NCBI GenBank assembly: GCA_001723855.1
Contig: MCBC01000022.1
Span: forward strand, 1-14,180
Direction: 5' to 3'
DNA length: 14,180 bases
DNA from: Candidatus Altarchaeales archaeon WOR_SM1_86-2
GTDB taxonomy: Archaea; Altiarchaeota; Altiarchaeia; IMC4; MCBC01
Translations under genes and position numbers: made by a program
Part shown: piece after piece, positions 1-5,999 of the stretch
How the letters are laid out: each line of letters opens with the position of its first letter
Position numbering within the stretch: position 1 is the first letter of the stretch
The notes under the pieces: model-generated
The model's input: the letters and a program-made list of their open reading frames with translations, nothing else
Told to the model about the DNA's origin: nothing
Databases searched by the model: none

Positions 1-104
1 TTTGGTTGCTAACCTCGGCAAAACCCAATAATCCAATATGCCGAGGTTGGCTCAATCTTTGGTTGCTAACCTCGGCAAAACCCAATAATCCAATATGCCG
101 AGGT
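1..104. repeat. 57-bp tandem duplication ending in the tRNA-Met 5' end
   Basis: Bases 1-47 and 58-104 are identical, giving a repeat period of 57. Each copy carries CCTCGGCA (13-20 and 70-77) and, 18 nt later, TGCCGAGG (39-46 and 96-103). These can pair with each other, and they equal the 3' and 5' acceptor strands of the adjacent tRNA. In copy 1 the tRNA-like sequence continues as a degenerate D-arm start and stops at base 57; copy 2 runs into the real tRNA gene. More copies may lie to the left. Because the window begins exactly on a repeat unit, an assembly artefact at a contig end is possible. Confidence 0.85.
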
Positions 105-228
105 GGCTCAGATGGTTAGAGCGCTAGACTCATAAGCATTTGCGATTTTTTGATTCGCAAAAAAATGAAAAGACCCTCGTTTGAGCTGGGACATCTAGAA
201 GTCGCGGGTTCAAGTCCCGCCCTCGGCA
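97..228 (+). tRNA. tRNA-Met(CAT), elongator type, with a 58-nt intron
   Basis: A full cloverleaf can be folded by eye. The acceptor stem is GCCGAGG (97-103) with CCTCGGC (221-227) and discriminator A228. The D stem is GCTC (106-109) with GAGC (119-122). The anticodon stem is CTAGA (124-128) with TCTAG (194-198), the loop is C129-A134 plus A193, and the anticodon CAT is at 131-133. The variable loop is 199-203. The T stem is GCGGG (204-208) with CCCGC (216-220), around TTCAAGT. CCA is not encoded. Elongator tRNA-Met is one of the tRNAs that commonly carries an intron in euryarchaea. A tRNA-Ile2 with a modified CAT anticodon is the alternative but fits less well with the GCC...GGCA acceptor ends. 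Confidence 0.95.
135..192 (+). other. tRNA intron at position 37/38 with a bulge-helix-bulge motif
   Basis: The exon-intron junctions form a textbook 3-4-3 bulge-helix-bulge. CTCA (129-132) pairs with TGGG (187-190), including one T-G pair. The bulges are TAA (133-135) and ACA (191-193). Cutting after the second base of each bulge releases 135-192 and restores a 7-nt anticodon loop. Inside the intron, TTTGCGA (139-145) and TCGCAAA (155-161) form a perfect 7-bp hairpin. The splicing endonuclease EndA would process this. Confidence 0.9.
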
Positions 229-300
229 AACTTGAAAAAATGCAAAGCCATAAGGGTTTTTATCCCAACGGCAATTATTTTTATGTTTGTAATCTCCCAT

Positions 301-310
301 AATATTATAA
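301..310 (+). promoter_or_regulatory. probable TATA box for the acylphosphatase gene
   Basis: AATATTATAA lies 30 bp before the ATG at 340. That spacing puts the transcript start almost at the start codon, so a leaderless mRNA is likely. No Shine-Dalgarno sequence precedes that ATG. Confidence 0.45.
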
Positions 311-339
311 GAATTTCACCTATGCGGAAATTAACAAAA

Positions 340-963
340 ATGGTAAAGAAAAAGATTCTGATTAAGGGTGGGAAGGTTCATGATGTTGGCTATCGCCCGT
401 TCCTTTTGGAGAAGGCACAGGAATTATGCATTCCACGTTATTATGCAAAGAACATCAAGGAGAACAGCGAGGAGATCATAGAGGTTTCGCTTGACGGGGA
501 GGAAGATCAGATTACTGAATTTATAGAATTTGTCAATAATAATTATCCTCCAAAAGCCGTTGTTTCAGAAACAAAAGAAGATCCAAACCCTCCAAAGAGG
601 ATTATGCCTATAGACAGTTATGTCCATTTGCTGCATACAGGGCAGTTAGGTAAAATCGCTCAGGCAGGATTGGGCATGTTAGATAAGCAGGATCAGATGC
701 TGGGTAAGCAGGATCAGATGTTAGACAAGCAGGACGAAACAATTGAAACCCTGGGTGGAAAAATAGATAATTTGGATAAAAATTTAGGGGACAAAATAGA
801 CAACCTAACAGATACAACGCAAAACAACTTCAATACGCTTAATACAAAATACGATGTGCTCTCTCAAAACACGGATAAAATCCTCGCAGAGCTTGTAAAG
901 GAACGAAAGGAATTAAGGAGATCCATAGAAAAACTCGTTAATGCGATATTACAGAGTAAATAA
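340..963 (+). CDS. acylphosphatase-domain protein with C-terminal coiled coil
   Basis: The protein is 207 residues from the ATG at 340. Residues 5-90 look like an acylphosphatase fold. The family signature GxVxxVGYRxF appears as GGKVHDVGYRPF (10-21), with the catalytic Arg at 19 and an Asn at 38 in the spacing expected for the catalytic Asn. Known acylphosphatases hydrolyse carboxyl-phosphate bonds and are only about 90 residues long. Here about 110 further residues follow, rich in D, K, Q and N, with heptad-like repeats that predict a long coiled coil. The frame stays open upstream to a TTG at 232, but that stretch overlaps the putative promoter and looks non-coding, so I chose 340 (322 is also possible). 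Whether the domain is a working enzyme or a binding module on a coiled coil cannot be told from sequence. The stop lies 17 bp from the stop of the convergent AbrB-type gene. Confidence 0.8.
   Translation: MVKKKILIKGGKVHDVGYRPFLLEKAQELCIPRYYAKNIKENSEEIIEVSLDGEEDQITEFIEFVNNNYPPKAVVSETKEDPNPPKRIMPIDSYVHLLHTGQLGKIAQAGLGMLDKQDQMLGKQDQMLDKQDETIETLGGKIDNLDKNLGDKIDNLTDTTQNNFNTLNTKYDVLSQNTDKILAELVKERKELRRSIEKLVNAILQSK
676..738 (+). repeat. three in-frame 21-bp (7-residue) repeats in the coiled coil
   Basis: Units 676-696, 697-717 and 718-738 encode MLDKQDQ, MLGKQDQ and MLDKQDE. A period of exactly one heptad allows copy-number change without disturbing the coiled-coil register. Confidence 0.85.
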
Positions 964-980
964 CCAAGTGGGGGGTTTCT

Positions 981-1148
981 TTATTCTGCCTTTTTTTGTT
1001 CTTTAACCTCCCGGATGATAAGCGACCCGTCAATACCTTCTATAAGGGACAGCCTTGTTCCCTGCTGCCATCCCTTCTGTTCATATATGTCTCTGGGGAT
1101 TACAATGAATCCAACTTTATCCCTCTTTCTGATCTGAAATCTTGGCAT
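981..1148 (-). CDS. AbrB/SpoVT-type DNA-binding protein, 55 residues
   Basis: The reading frame from the ATG at 1146-1148 to TAA at 981-983 gives 55 residues. It matches the swapped-hairpin AbrB/MazE pattern: a basic start (MPRFQIRKRDK), then GFIVIPRDIYEQKGWQQGTR (13-32) resembling the family's G-I-x-IP-x-x-I-x-x-x-G-x-x-x-G-x, then a strand ending GSLIIREV. Such proteins bind DNA as dimers and act as transition regulators or as the antitoxin half of toxin-antitoxin pairs. No toxin gene is adjacent, so a stand-alone regulator is more likely. A perfect palindrome 37 bp upstream could be its operator. It converges on the acylphosphatase gene. Confidence 0.75.
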   Translation of the reverse strand: MPRFQIRKRDKVGFIVIPRDIYEQKGWQQGTRLSLIEGIDGSLIIREVKEQKKAE

Positions 1149-1185
1149 TTTTTGTTTTATTAAGAATATTAATAATTGGATTAAT

Positions 1186-1199
1186 AAATCAATTGATTT
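1186..1199. promoter_or_regulatory. 14-bp perfect palindrome upstream of the AbrB-type gene
   Basis: AAATCAATTGATTT is self-complementary. It lies in the AT-rich 191-bp gap (1149-1339), where I see no gene, at a position where a dimeric regulator could control the abrB-like promoter. Its role as an operator is inferred. Confidence 0.4.
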
Positions 1200-1339
1200 T
1201 TATTTACAAATTCCATAATATACGGATAGGGATATGGACTTCTTATTTTATTCCCCCCCTCGTCATAGAACTTTTGGTTCGGTTTTCCGGGCATTTTTAT
1301 ATGCAACGATCTGAATATATATTATAAGGCGAACTCATT

Positions 1340-2339
1340 TTAATATTTCTCAAATTTACTTAGTATTTTCTCAACTTCCTTTATTCTTTCCTTCAGGTTC
1401 CCCCTTAAAACAATAAAGGGAATCTTATGTTCACATAGATAGGCAATTTTTTGTTTTTGCATACTCTTCCGATTGATGTCCCCTGATCTATCCCGGGTAT
1501 CATCATAAGCTATATCATCCCCGCAAACAAAAATCAGATCATATCTTTTAACACAGTTTTCAGCCATCTCTTTTAACTTCGGATCTGCTTTTCCATGATA
1601 ATACAGGGAAAATAGATATGTTGTAATGGCATTAGTATCCGTAAAAAGAAACTTATTTGATTCTAAAAGTGCTTTATCCTCTCTTTCAATATGCTCCTCT
1701 GCAATTTCAACTAATTGTTTTGCAGTCAATCTACGGTTTACTTGATGCTTGATGCTGCCCCCAATACTCTCTGCCGTATTCGGGCATCCAACATGTATTA
1801 TATTTCTTAGCCAATTCTTTTGCAATTGTGGTTTTCCCTGTTGAAGGGGCGCCCAAAAACACAATATTTGCCACAAAATCCCGATAAACAATCGGATCGA
1901 GGTATCTCCTGTATCTAAACGGGTTTCTTCTTATTTCTGTTCCGGAAATTGGAATCTTTTTTCTCGCTAAATCTATTTGCCTATTTTCAGCATTTAAAGC
2001 AATACCCATATGCCCCCCGTAAGGTTCGCTTGAATAGAAACTAGTGATTTTTCTCCCATCCAATAAATTTAGAATATAATCCTCTTGCTTCCTCTTTATT
2101 TCTTTTGTGTATCCTGTTTCCGTTGATCCGCCCCAACCTTCAATAACTTCAACACAAGGATAAAGTTTTCTGACCCAATTAGCTCTAACCGTTAAAGGTA
2201 TCTTAGTTGTTTCAGGGCAATCATAGATCACCAGGATAAGTTTTTCCACTTCTCTTAGTGCAGTCTCAACCACCAATTGATGTCCCCTATGGAAAGGCGC
2301 AAATTTTCCCAAAAACAACCCGATTTTCTTATCTGTCAT
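1340..2339 (-). pseudogene. nadR: NadR-like NMN adenylyltransferase / nicotinamide riboside kinase, frameshifted
   Basis: NadR-type proteins join an NMN adenylyltransferase to a ribosylnicotinamide kinase and make NAD from salvaged nicotinamide riboside. From the ATG at 2339, the nucleotidyltransferase half shows GKFAPFHRGH (11-20) and ISGTEIR (131-137). The kinase half begins with Walker A GAPSTGKTT (163-171) and runs to YGREYWGQHQ (188-197). The frame then shifts, giving ASSKP and a stop at residue 202. The rest of the kinase (VNRRLT... to ...LSKFEKY, 133 residues) continues in another frame to TAA at 1340. The cause is an exact 7-bp tandem duplication at 1742-1755. Removing one unit restores a continuous 330-residue protein, and the arithmetic fits: 1000 bp equals 330 codons plus a stop plus 7. 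The truncated product could keep adenylyltransferase activity but would lack most of the kinase. It is the last gene of the PPC-pnuC-nadR operon. An assembly error cannot be excluded. Confidence 0.88.
1742..1755. repeat. 7-bp tandem duplication that frameshifts nadR
   Basis: TTGATGC occurs twice in a row on the + strand (GCATCAA twice in the gene sense). The duplication lies between codons for Gln197 and the expected Val198. It looks like replication slippage, and the same mechanism could revert it. Confidence 0.92.
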
Positions 2340-2346
2340 TTTGAAT

Positions 2347-2366
2347 TTTCTCCAATTTTCTCCAAT
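2347..2366 (-). promoter_or_regulatory. duplicated Shine-Dalgarno region of nadR
   Basis: In the gene sense ATTGGAGAAA occurs twice back to back (10-bp units 2357-2366 and 2347-2356). The nearer GGAG (2350-2353) ends 10 nt before the ATG at 2339. This favours 2339 over upstream in-frame ATGs at 2378 and 2387. Nearly all other genes here lack a Shine-Dalgarno sequence. Confidence 0.55.
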
Positions 2367-2425
2367 TATAGTATCCATACATTGCATTCACCAAATAAGC
2401 GGTCCACATTATTAGCATGCTAATA

Positions 2426-3049
2426 TCATTGCCGCCTTGAAATAAGATATAAACCCACATAAATAGAAACAACGTCAATAGTAATCCACAAAATCCATTG
2501 TTCTGTAACTCTCTTAATCATTAAAATCATGGCAATTATAGATAATATTGTTGAGGTTGAATCCACAAAAGGCAGAGTTCCGCCAAGATATCTCAAAAAC
2601 ACCCCGTATAGAAAAATTCCTAAAATTGATATGATCATCCAGAATAGTTTTTCATTAAATTCAAGGTGCGTAACCAATACATCATCCTTTGTCTTTTCTT
2701 TGTTTGCATTTTTCCTCCAATAATACAATCCTACAAACTGTATGGGTAAAAAGTAAAGCAAATTTAACATAACCTCCCCGTAATAATTGCTCTGGTATGC
2801 CACATAAGCATAAAGTACAACATTAAAGATACCAAAATAATAATTGCTTATCTTACCTTTAGCTACCAATACCACACACATCATCCCTGTGAGAGATGCA
2901 ATCAACCCAACAAGGGTATCATTCCACGCAAAAAATAAATAAATATTTACTGAGGTGAATGTCAGAAGCCAGCATTTCTCAAATAAACTCCAGTCTTTTG
3001 CATAGTTTTTAATACATTTAAACATAATCCATTTCTTTAAGCAGTTCAT
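2426..3049 (-). CDS. pnuC: PnuC-type nicotinamide riboside/NMN transporter
   Basis: The protein is 207 residues with about seven membrane segments (roughly 27-43, 46-62, 68-87, 93-110, 133-153, 163-180 and 184-204). It carries the PnuC features GKISNYYFGIFNVVLYAY (65-82) and the terminal TEQWILWITIDVVSIYVGLY. PnuC carries unphosphorylated nicotinamide riboside across the membrane by facilitated diffusion. Uptake is normally driven by intracellular phosphorylation by a kinase such as NadR, whose gene follows 86 bp downstream. Its ATG overlaps the stop codon of the upstream PPC gene (TAATG), so the two are probably translationally coupled. A start at Met9 (3025) is also possible. The gene is uncommon in archaea, so transfer from bacteria is plausible but unproven. 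The reading frame is intact although both operon partners are broken. Confidence 0.88.
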   Translation of the reverse strand: MNCLKKWIMFKCIKNYAKDWSLFEKCWLLTFTSVNIYLFFAWNDTLVGLIASLTGMMCVVLVAKGKISNYYFGIFNVVLYAYVAYQSNYYGEVMLNLLYFLPIQFVGLYYWRKNANKEKTKDDVLVTHLEFNEKLFWMIISILGIFLYGVFLRYLGGTLPFVDSTSTILSIIAMILMIKRVTEQWILWITIDVVSIYVGLYLISRRQ

Positions 3050-3564
3050 TAAATTTTATAGAGATTCAACCCGATTTCATCACTGAACTCCCTGTCAATT
3101 TCGCCGTCCATCACATCAATAATCGCTTCAAAGGTCGCGCTGACAACAGCAGAATTCAAATGCCGTCCAAGAGAATTGTTCTCTGAGTCACATAAATTGG
3201 CATGAATATGCAGATGCACTTCACCATTCATTGTTGAACCGTAACTATGCCCATTTTTCGTAATAGGTTTTATCAGAAATTCAGTTATGGATTCTCTGGC
3301 AACTGTTTTAGCTCATAATTGGCCATTATTTTTTGAGTTTTCCGGTAAAGGGGCGATTTCATGTTTGCCAGCAAGCGCCCTTGAATGGTATTTTTTGGTT
3401 TCCGCATCAAAAAGCCCGATCACGGCTTTATTTGCTGCCCCGATTCCCTGCACGGTCCCGGGTTTTATGCAATTGTCCCTGCAGAATTGTTTTAATGTTT
3501 CAATAGTCTCCTCTCTTTTGTCTATTCTTACTGCGAATTTATTTCCAGATTTTTTTGCTTTCAT
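3049..3564 (-). pseudogene. PPC/DUF296-domain protein, interrupted
   Basis: Two blocks in the same frame make up a PPC (plants and prokaryotes conserved, DUF296) protein. Residues 1-74 run from MKAKKSGNKFAVRIDK to HEIAPLP, and the second block runs from GSTMNGEVHLHIHANL (3240 downward) to DEIGLNLYKI. Family members read straight from ...EIAPL-x-G... into ...TMNGEV-x-LH-x-H, and full proteins are about 140 residues. Here 34 extra codons (3342-3241) separate the blocks and include a TGA at 3315-3313. The His-rich core (HLHIHANL, with HLNSAVVSA) that binds metal in this family is in the second block. Small prokaryotic PPC proteins have no settled function. Co-location with pnuC and nadR suggests a role in NAD salvage or its control. 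Unless the extra segment is removed or read through, only an 83-residue fragment is made, perhaps plus a 60-residue product from the ATG at 3231. Confidence 0.8.
3238..3346. other. ~102-bp insertion in the PPC gene with complementary ends
   Basis: The inserted segment is bounded, in the gene sense, by ACCG-GAA-AACT (3346-3336) and AGTT-A-CGGT (3246-3238). ACCG pairs with CGGT and AACT with AGTT, so the ends can close into a stem. A near-repeat TTACCGG/TTACGG marks the two junctions. No terminal features of a known transposon family are recognised. Confidence 0.5.
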
Positions 3565-3607
3565 TTAAATAATTAATAAAGATTAAATTGTGTAATTATT
3601 ATTAAAA

Positions 3608-3946
3608 ATGCCAAAGCCCCTGCCCCCAACTCTAAGAGAAAGAAACAGGTATGTGGTCTTTGAGATAATATCTGAGAACAATGGGTTTAGTAAAGGAGAT
3701 GTATCAAAGGTCATCCAGAATGCATCACTGCGATTCCTGGGCGAACTGGGGGTGAGCAAGATGAGTCTATGGCTCATAGAATGGAATGGTGAAACCAGAA
3801 AAGGGATTCTGAAGGTAAACCATAAGTCGGTTGATGAAATGAGGGCATCGATCGCACTTATCAGGGAAATAAACGGCAAAAGAGCTATCTTTCATGTTCT
3901 GGGGGTCTCAGGGACAATAAAGCGTGCAAGAGAGAAGTATTATTGA
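3608..3946 (+). CDS. rnp2: RNase P protein component 2 (Pop5/Rpp14 family)
   Basis: The protein is 112 residues, normal for archaeal Pop5. It has the family opening LPPTLRERNRYVVFEII (5-21), then GVSKMSLWLIEWNGETRKGILKV (48-70) and the closing AIFHVLGVSGTIKRARE (93-109). With Rpp30 it supports the catalytic core of the RNase P RNA, which cleaves the 5' leaders of tRNA precursors. The gene is divergent from the PPC gene across only 43 AT-rich bp, so the promoters must overlap. The ATG follows an A/T-rich stretch without a Shine-Dalgarno sequence. Confidence 0.93.
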   Translation: MPKPLPPTLRERNRYVVFEIISENNGFSKGDVSKVIQNASLRFLGELGVSKMSLWLIEWNGETRKGILKVNHKSVDEMRASIALIREINGKRAIFHVLGVSGTIKRAREKYY

Positions 3947-3996
3947 TCTTTTTAGATAAATGAAACCTTAATCTTTTATTTTTAAATTTAAAAAAA

Positions 3997-4980
3997 ATGA
4001 AAACTTTAATTTTAACGGAATCTGAAATAAAACCGCTTCTTCAAATCGAGGATGTTATTACGGTGGTTGAACAAGCATTCAGGGCGAAGAGCGACGGGAT
4101 GGTGCAGATGCCTCCAAAACCCTACCTCTATTTCAAGAAATACGAGGGGGATTTGCGAATTATGCCCGCATACCTTGAGGATGTTGATACCGCCGGGGTT
4201 AAAATAGTGAACTCGCATCCTCTAAACCCGGATCAAGGACTGCCAACGGTTATGGCGGTCATCGTATTGAGTGATCCTAAAACCGGGATGCCTCTGGGGA
4301 TATTTTCCGGCACCCGCATCACGGCATTAAGGACCGCCGCAGCAAGTGCAATCGCAGCAAAATATCTTTCCCGTAAAAATTCAAGAATTGCTGCGATAAT
4401 TGGCACAGGCGCTCAAGCAGAATCGCAGTTAACGGGATTATGCAAGGTAAGGAAAATAGAGGAGGTAAGAGTATTTGACATAATCCCGGGGAAAAGTGAA
4501 GAGTTTGCAAAAAAGATGAAGGGGGAGTTGGGGATCATTGTAAAACCCGCGAACAGTATAAAGGAATCTGTCGAGGGATGCGACATCCTCACAACCATAA
4601 CCCCTGTCAGAAAACCAATAATCAAAAATGAATTTGTAGGGGAGGGGATGCATATAAATGCTGTCGGGGCTGATGCCCCGGGAAAGCAGGAACTTGAGCC
4701 GGAGATATTAACAAGGGCTAATATCGTGGTGGATGATTGGGATCAGGCAAGTCATGGCGGGGAGATAAATATCCCTCTTTCCAAGGGCATCATAAGTAAA
4801 GCCAGCGTGCTCGCGGAGATCGGTGAAATTGTCTCTGGGACCAAGGAAGGCAGAACAGGGGATAATGAAATAACCCTATTTGATTCAACGGGGCTGGCGA
4901 TCCAGGATGTCTCCACCGCCTATCTTGTGTATAATGAAGCAAAAAGAAAGGGGGCGGGGATGGGTATATCGCTGATTTAA
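3997..4980 (+). CDS. alanine dehydrogenase / ornithine cyclodeaminase-family NAD(P)-dependent enzyme
   Basis: The protein is 327 residues, full length for the OCD/mu-crystallin family. Substrate-side motifs include MPPKPYLYF (38-46), RIMPAYL (53-59) and GVKIVNSHP (67-75). The helix SGTRITALRTAAASAIAAKY (104-123) precedes the Rossmann motif GTGAQA (136-141). Late motifs are NAVGADAPGKQEL (222-234) and LFDSTGLAIQD (295-305), all typical of the family. Archaeal members include the Archaeoglobus alanine dehydrogenase, which converts alanine to pyruvate and ammonia with NAD. Others are ornithine or lysine cyclodeaminases, and sequence by eye does not decide between them. The gene lies 50 bp after rnp2 in the same direction and may be co-transcribed with it. 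Its last 4 bp overlap the 3' end of the convergent membrane-protein gene. Confidence 0.9.
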   Translation: MKTLILTESEIKPLLQIEDVITVVEQAFRAKSDGMVQMPPKPYLYFKKYEGDLRIMPAYLEDVDTAGVKIVNSHPLNPDQGLPTVMAVIVLSDPKTGMPLGIFSGTRITALRTAAASAIAAKYLSRKNSRIAAIIGTGAQAESQLTGLCKVRKIEEVRVFDIIPGKSEEFAKKMKGELGIIVKPANSIKESVEGCDILTTITPVRKPIIKNEFVGEGMHINAVGADAPGKQELEPEILTRANIVVDDWDQASHGGEINIPLSKGIISKASVLAEIGEIVSGTKEGRTGDNEITLFDSTGLAIQDVSTAYLVYNEAKRKGAGMGISLI

Positions 4981-5390
4981 TGTTCCTGCTCATACATTTC
5001 CCTGCATTCTGCCGCCCACAGATAGAAATAACAAAAACATAATATCAATATGGGTATGATCAATGCCATGGCACTAACACCGCCCGTTGCTGCCATAATG
5101 ATTATGAGAATGTATGCCGAGGGTCCAAGCAATTCGCTTCCAACCCTGAGGCCCGCATATACCATTAATGCGCCTGAAATAACAGCCATTACCGTGGTTT
5201 GAGAAAAAACGATTCCCCCTATTGTGATATCCGCACCCGTCTCAACCACCGTGATTGGGACCAGAACGATCCCTATCAATGCGAGAACAGCAATGGTTGA
5301 CGGGTTAACCATGCTCAATTTCGCCCAAGGTTCACAGGGTGCATCATCGCCCTTTTCCAACTCCCCACTCTGGCTTTCTTCATTGTTCAT
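4977..5390 (-). CDS. small membrane protein of unknown function
   Basis: I do not recognise this protein. It is 137 residues from the ATG at 5390; a GTG start at 5423 would add 11 residues and overlap the kinase gene. An acidic, soluble N-terminus (1-28) with one Cys is followed by three or four hydrophobic helices, near NPSTIAVLALIGIVLVP, TVMAVISGALMVYAG and two packed into LLGPSAYILIIIMA and LIIPILILCFCYFYLW. The C-terminus ends with charged residues (ECREMYEQEH). It is the last gene of the probable atpK operon, 23 bp after the kinase gene, and converges with the AlaDH-family gene with a 4-bp overlap. Confidence 0.65.
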   Translation of the reverse strand: MNNEESQSGELEKGDDAPCEPWAKLSMVNPSTIAVLALIGIVLVPITVVETGADITIGGIVFSQTTVMAVISGALMVYAGLRVGSELLGPSAYILIIIMAATGGVSAMALIIPILILCFCYFYLWAAECREMYEQEH

Positions 5391-5413
5391 TGTTTCTATA
5401 AAAATTAAAAATT

Positions 5414-5962
5414 CTATATCCACCCCCTCTTTCCCAGAAAACCCTTTATCTCTAAAGAAGCCTCCTTCGGGGAGATTTTATCGGAGGGAATAATAACCTC
5501 TGCGTCTCCTGGCGCTTCATATGGGGCATTTATTCCAGGTAATTCGCCAACGATATCTCCCCCCTCCAGCGCTTTCTTGTACAGGTTTTTTGTGACCAGA
5601 TCATCTTTCCTTCCGGACTCTCTTTCAATGCAAACCTCAAGCGGGCATTCTATGTAGATTTCTGCAAAGTTTTTGATATGCTCTCTCGCAAGATCCCTGT
5701 ATTCTCTTCTATTTGCAGTGGCGTCTATTATAACGTTTATCCTGTTCTTTGTAAGAGCCGCTGCCGTGGCAGTCAGTGTTCTATAAACAATATCCCTTTC
5801 TTTTTGAGTATACTCCGGTTTTGGGGTCAATATCTTTCTCAACTCATCCAATCTGAGGATCTCAACCCCGGTACCATTTTTCCCTAACTCCTCTCTTAAT
5901 TCCCTGCTTATCGTGGATTTCCCGGAGCCAGGCAATCCAGTCACCCAGATGCAGAATGCCAT
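5414..5962 (-). CDS. cysC: APS-kinase-like (CysC family) P-loop kinase
   Basis: The protein is 182 residues. Walker A GLPGSGKST is at 9-17. Then come LRLDELRKIL, the position of the family's LDGDNVR motif, and NVIIDATANRREYRDLAR, the position of the FISPxRxxR region. Near the end are YIECPLEVCIERE, LYKKALEGGDI and LPGINAPYEAP, matching the APS kinase LYKKAxxGxIxxFTGIxxPYEAP block. APS kinases phosphorylate adenylylsulfate at the 3'-OH with ATP to give PAPS. The DGDN motif is altered to RLDE, and no ATP sulfurylase or sulfotransferase is nearby, so the true substrate may differ. Downstream of the two 7TM genes, it probably belongs to their operon. The 37-bp gap before it is T-rich on the coding strand and could also hold a separate promoter. 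Confidence 0.78.
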   Translation of the reverse strand: MAFCIWVTGLPGSGKSTISRELREELGKNGTGVEILRLDELRKILTPKPEYTQKERDIVYRTLTATAAALTKNRINVIIDATANRREYRDLAREHIKNFAEIYIECPLEVCIERESGRKDDLVTKNLYKKALEGGDIVGELPGINAPYEAPGDAEVIIPSDKISPKEASLEIKGFLGKRGWI

Positions 5963-5999
5963 CTTTTAATTATTAAAAACTTTTAATAAAATTAAACAA

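Noticed and set aside
1..228. Circularly permuted or split tRNA
   Set aside because: The upstream CCTCGGCA is not preceded by a T-arm, and the downstream gene is a complete, collinear tRNA with an ordinary intron.
232..339. N-terminal extension of the acylphosphatase from TTG at 232
   Set aside because: It starts 4 bp after the tRNA, overlaps a TATA-like element and adds hydrophobic residues not expected before an acylphosphatase domain.
1142..1327. + strand frame of 61 codons in the AT-rich gap
   Set aside because: Its composition is non-coding in character, it contains the palindrome, and it overlaps the start of the AbrB-type gene.
3313..3315. TGA in the PPC gene as a selenocysteine codon
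   Set aside because: It lies in a segment absent from the family, not at a conserved Cys position, and I see no convincing SECIS-like hairpin. Readthrough is not needed to explain it.
3287..3568. + strand frame of 93 codons opposite the PPC gene
   Set aside because: Its reverse complement gives a clear PPC domain, so this frame is a shadow.
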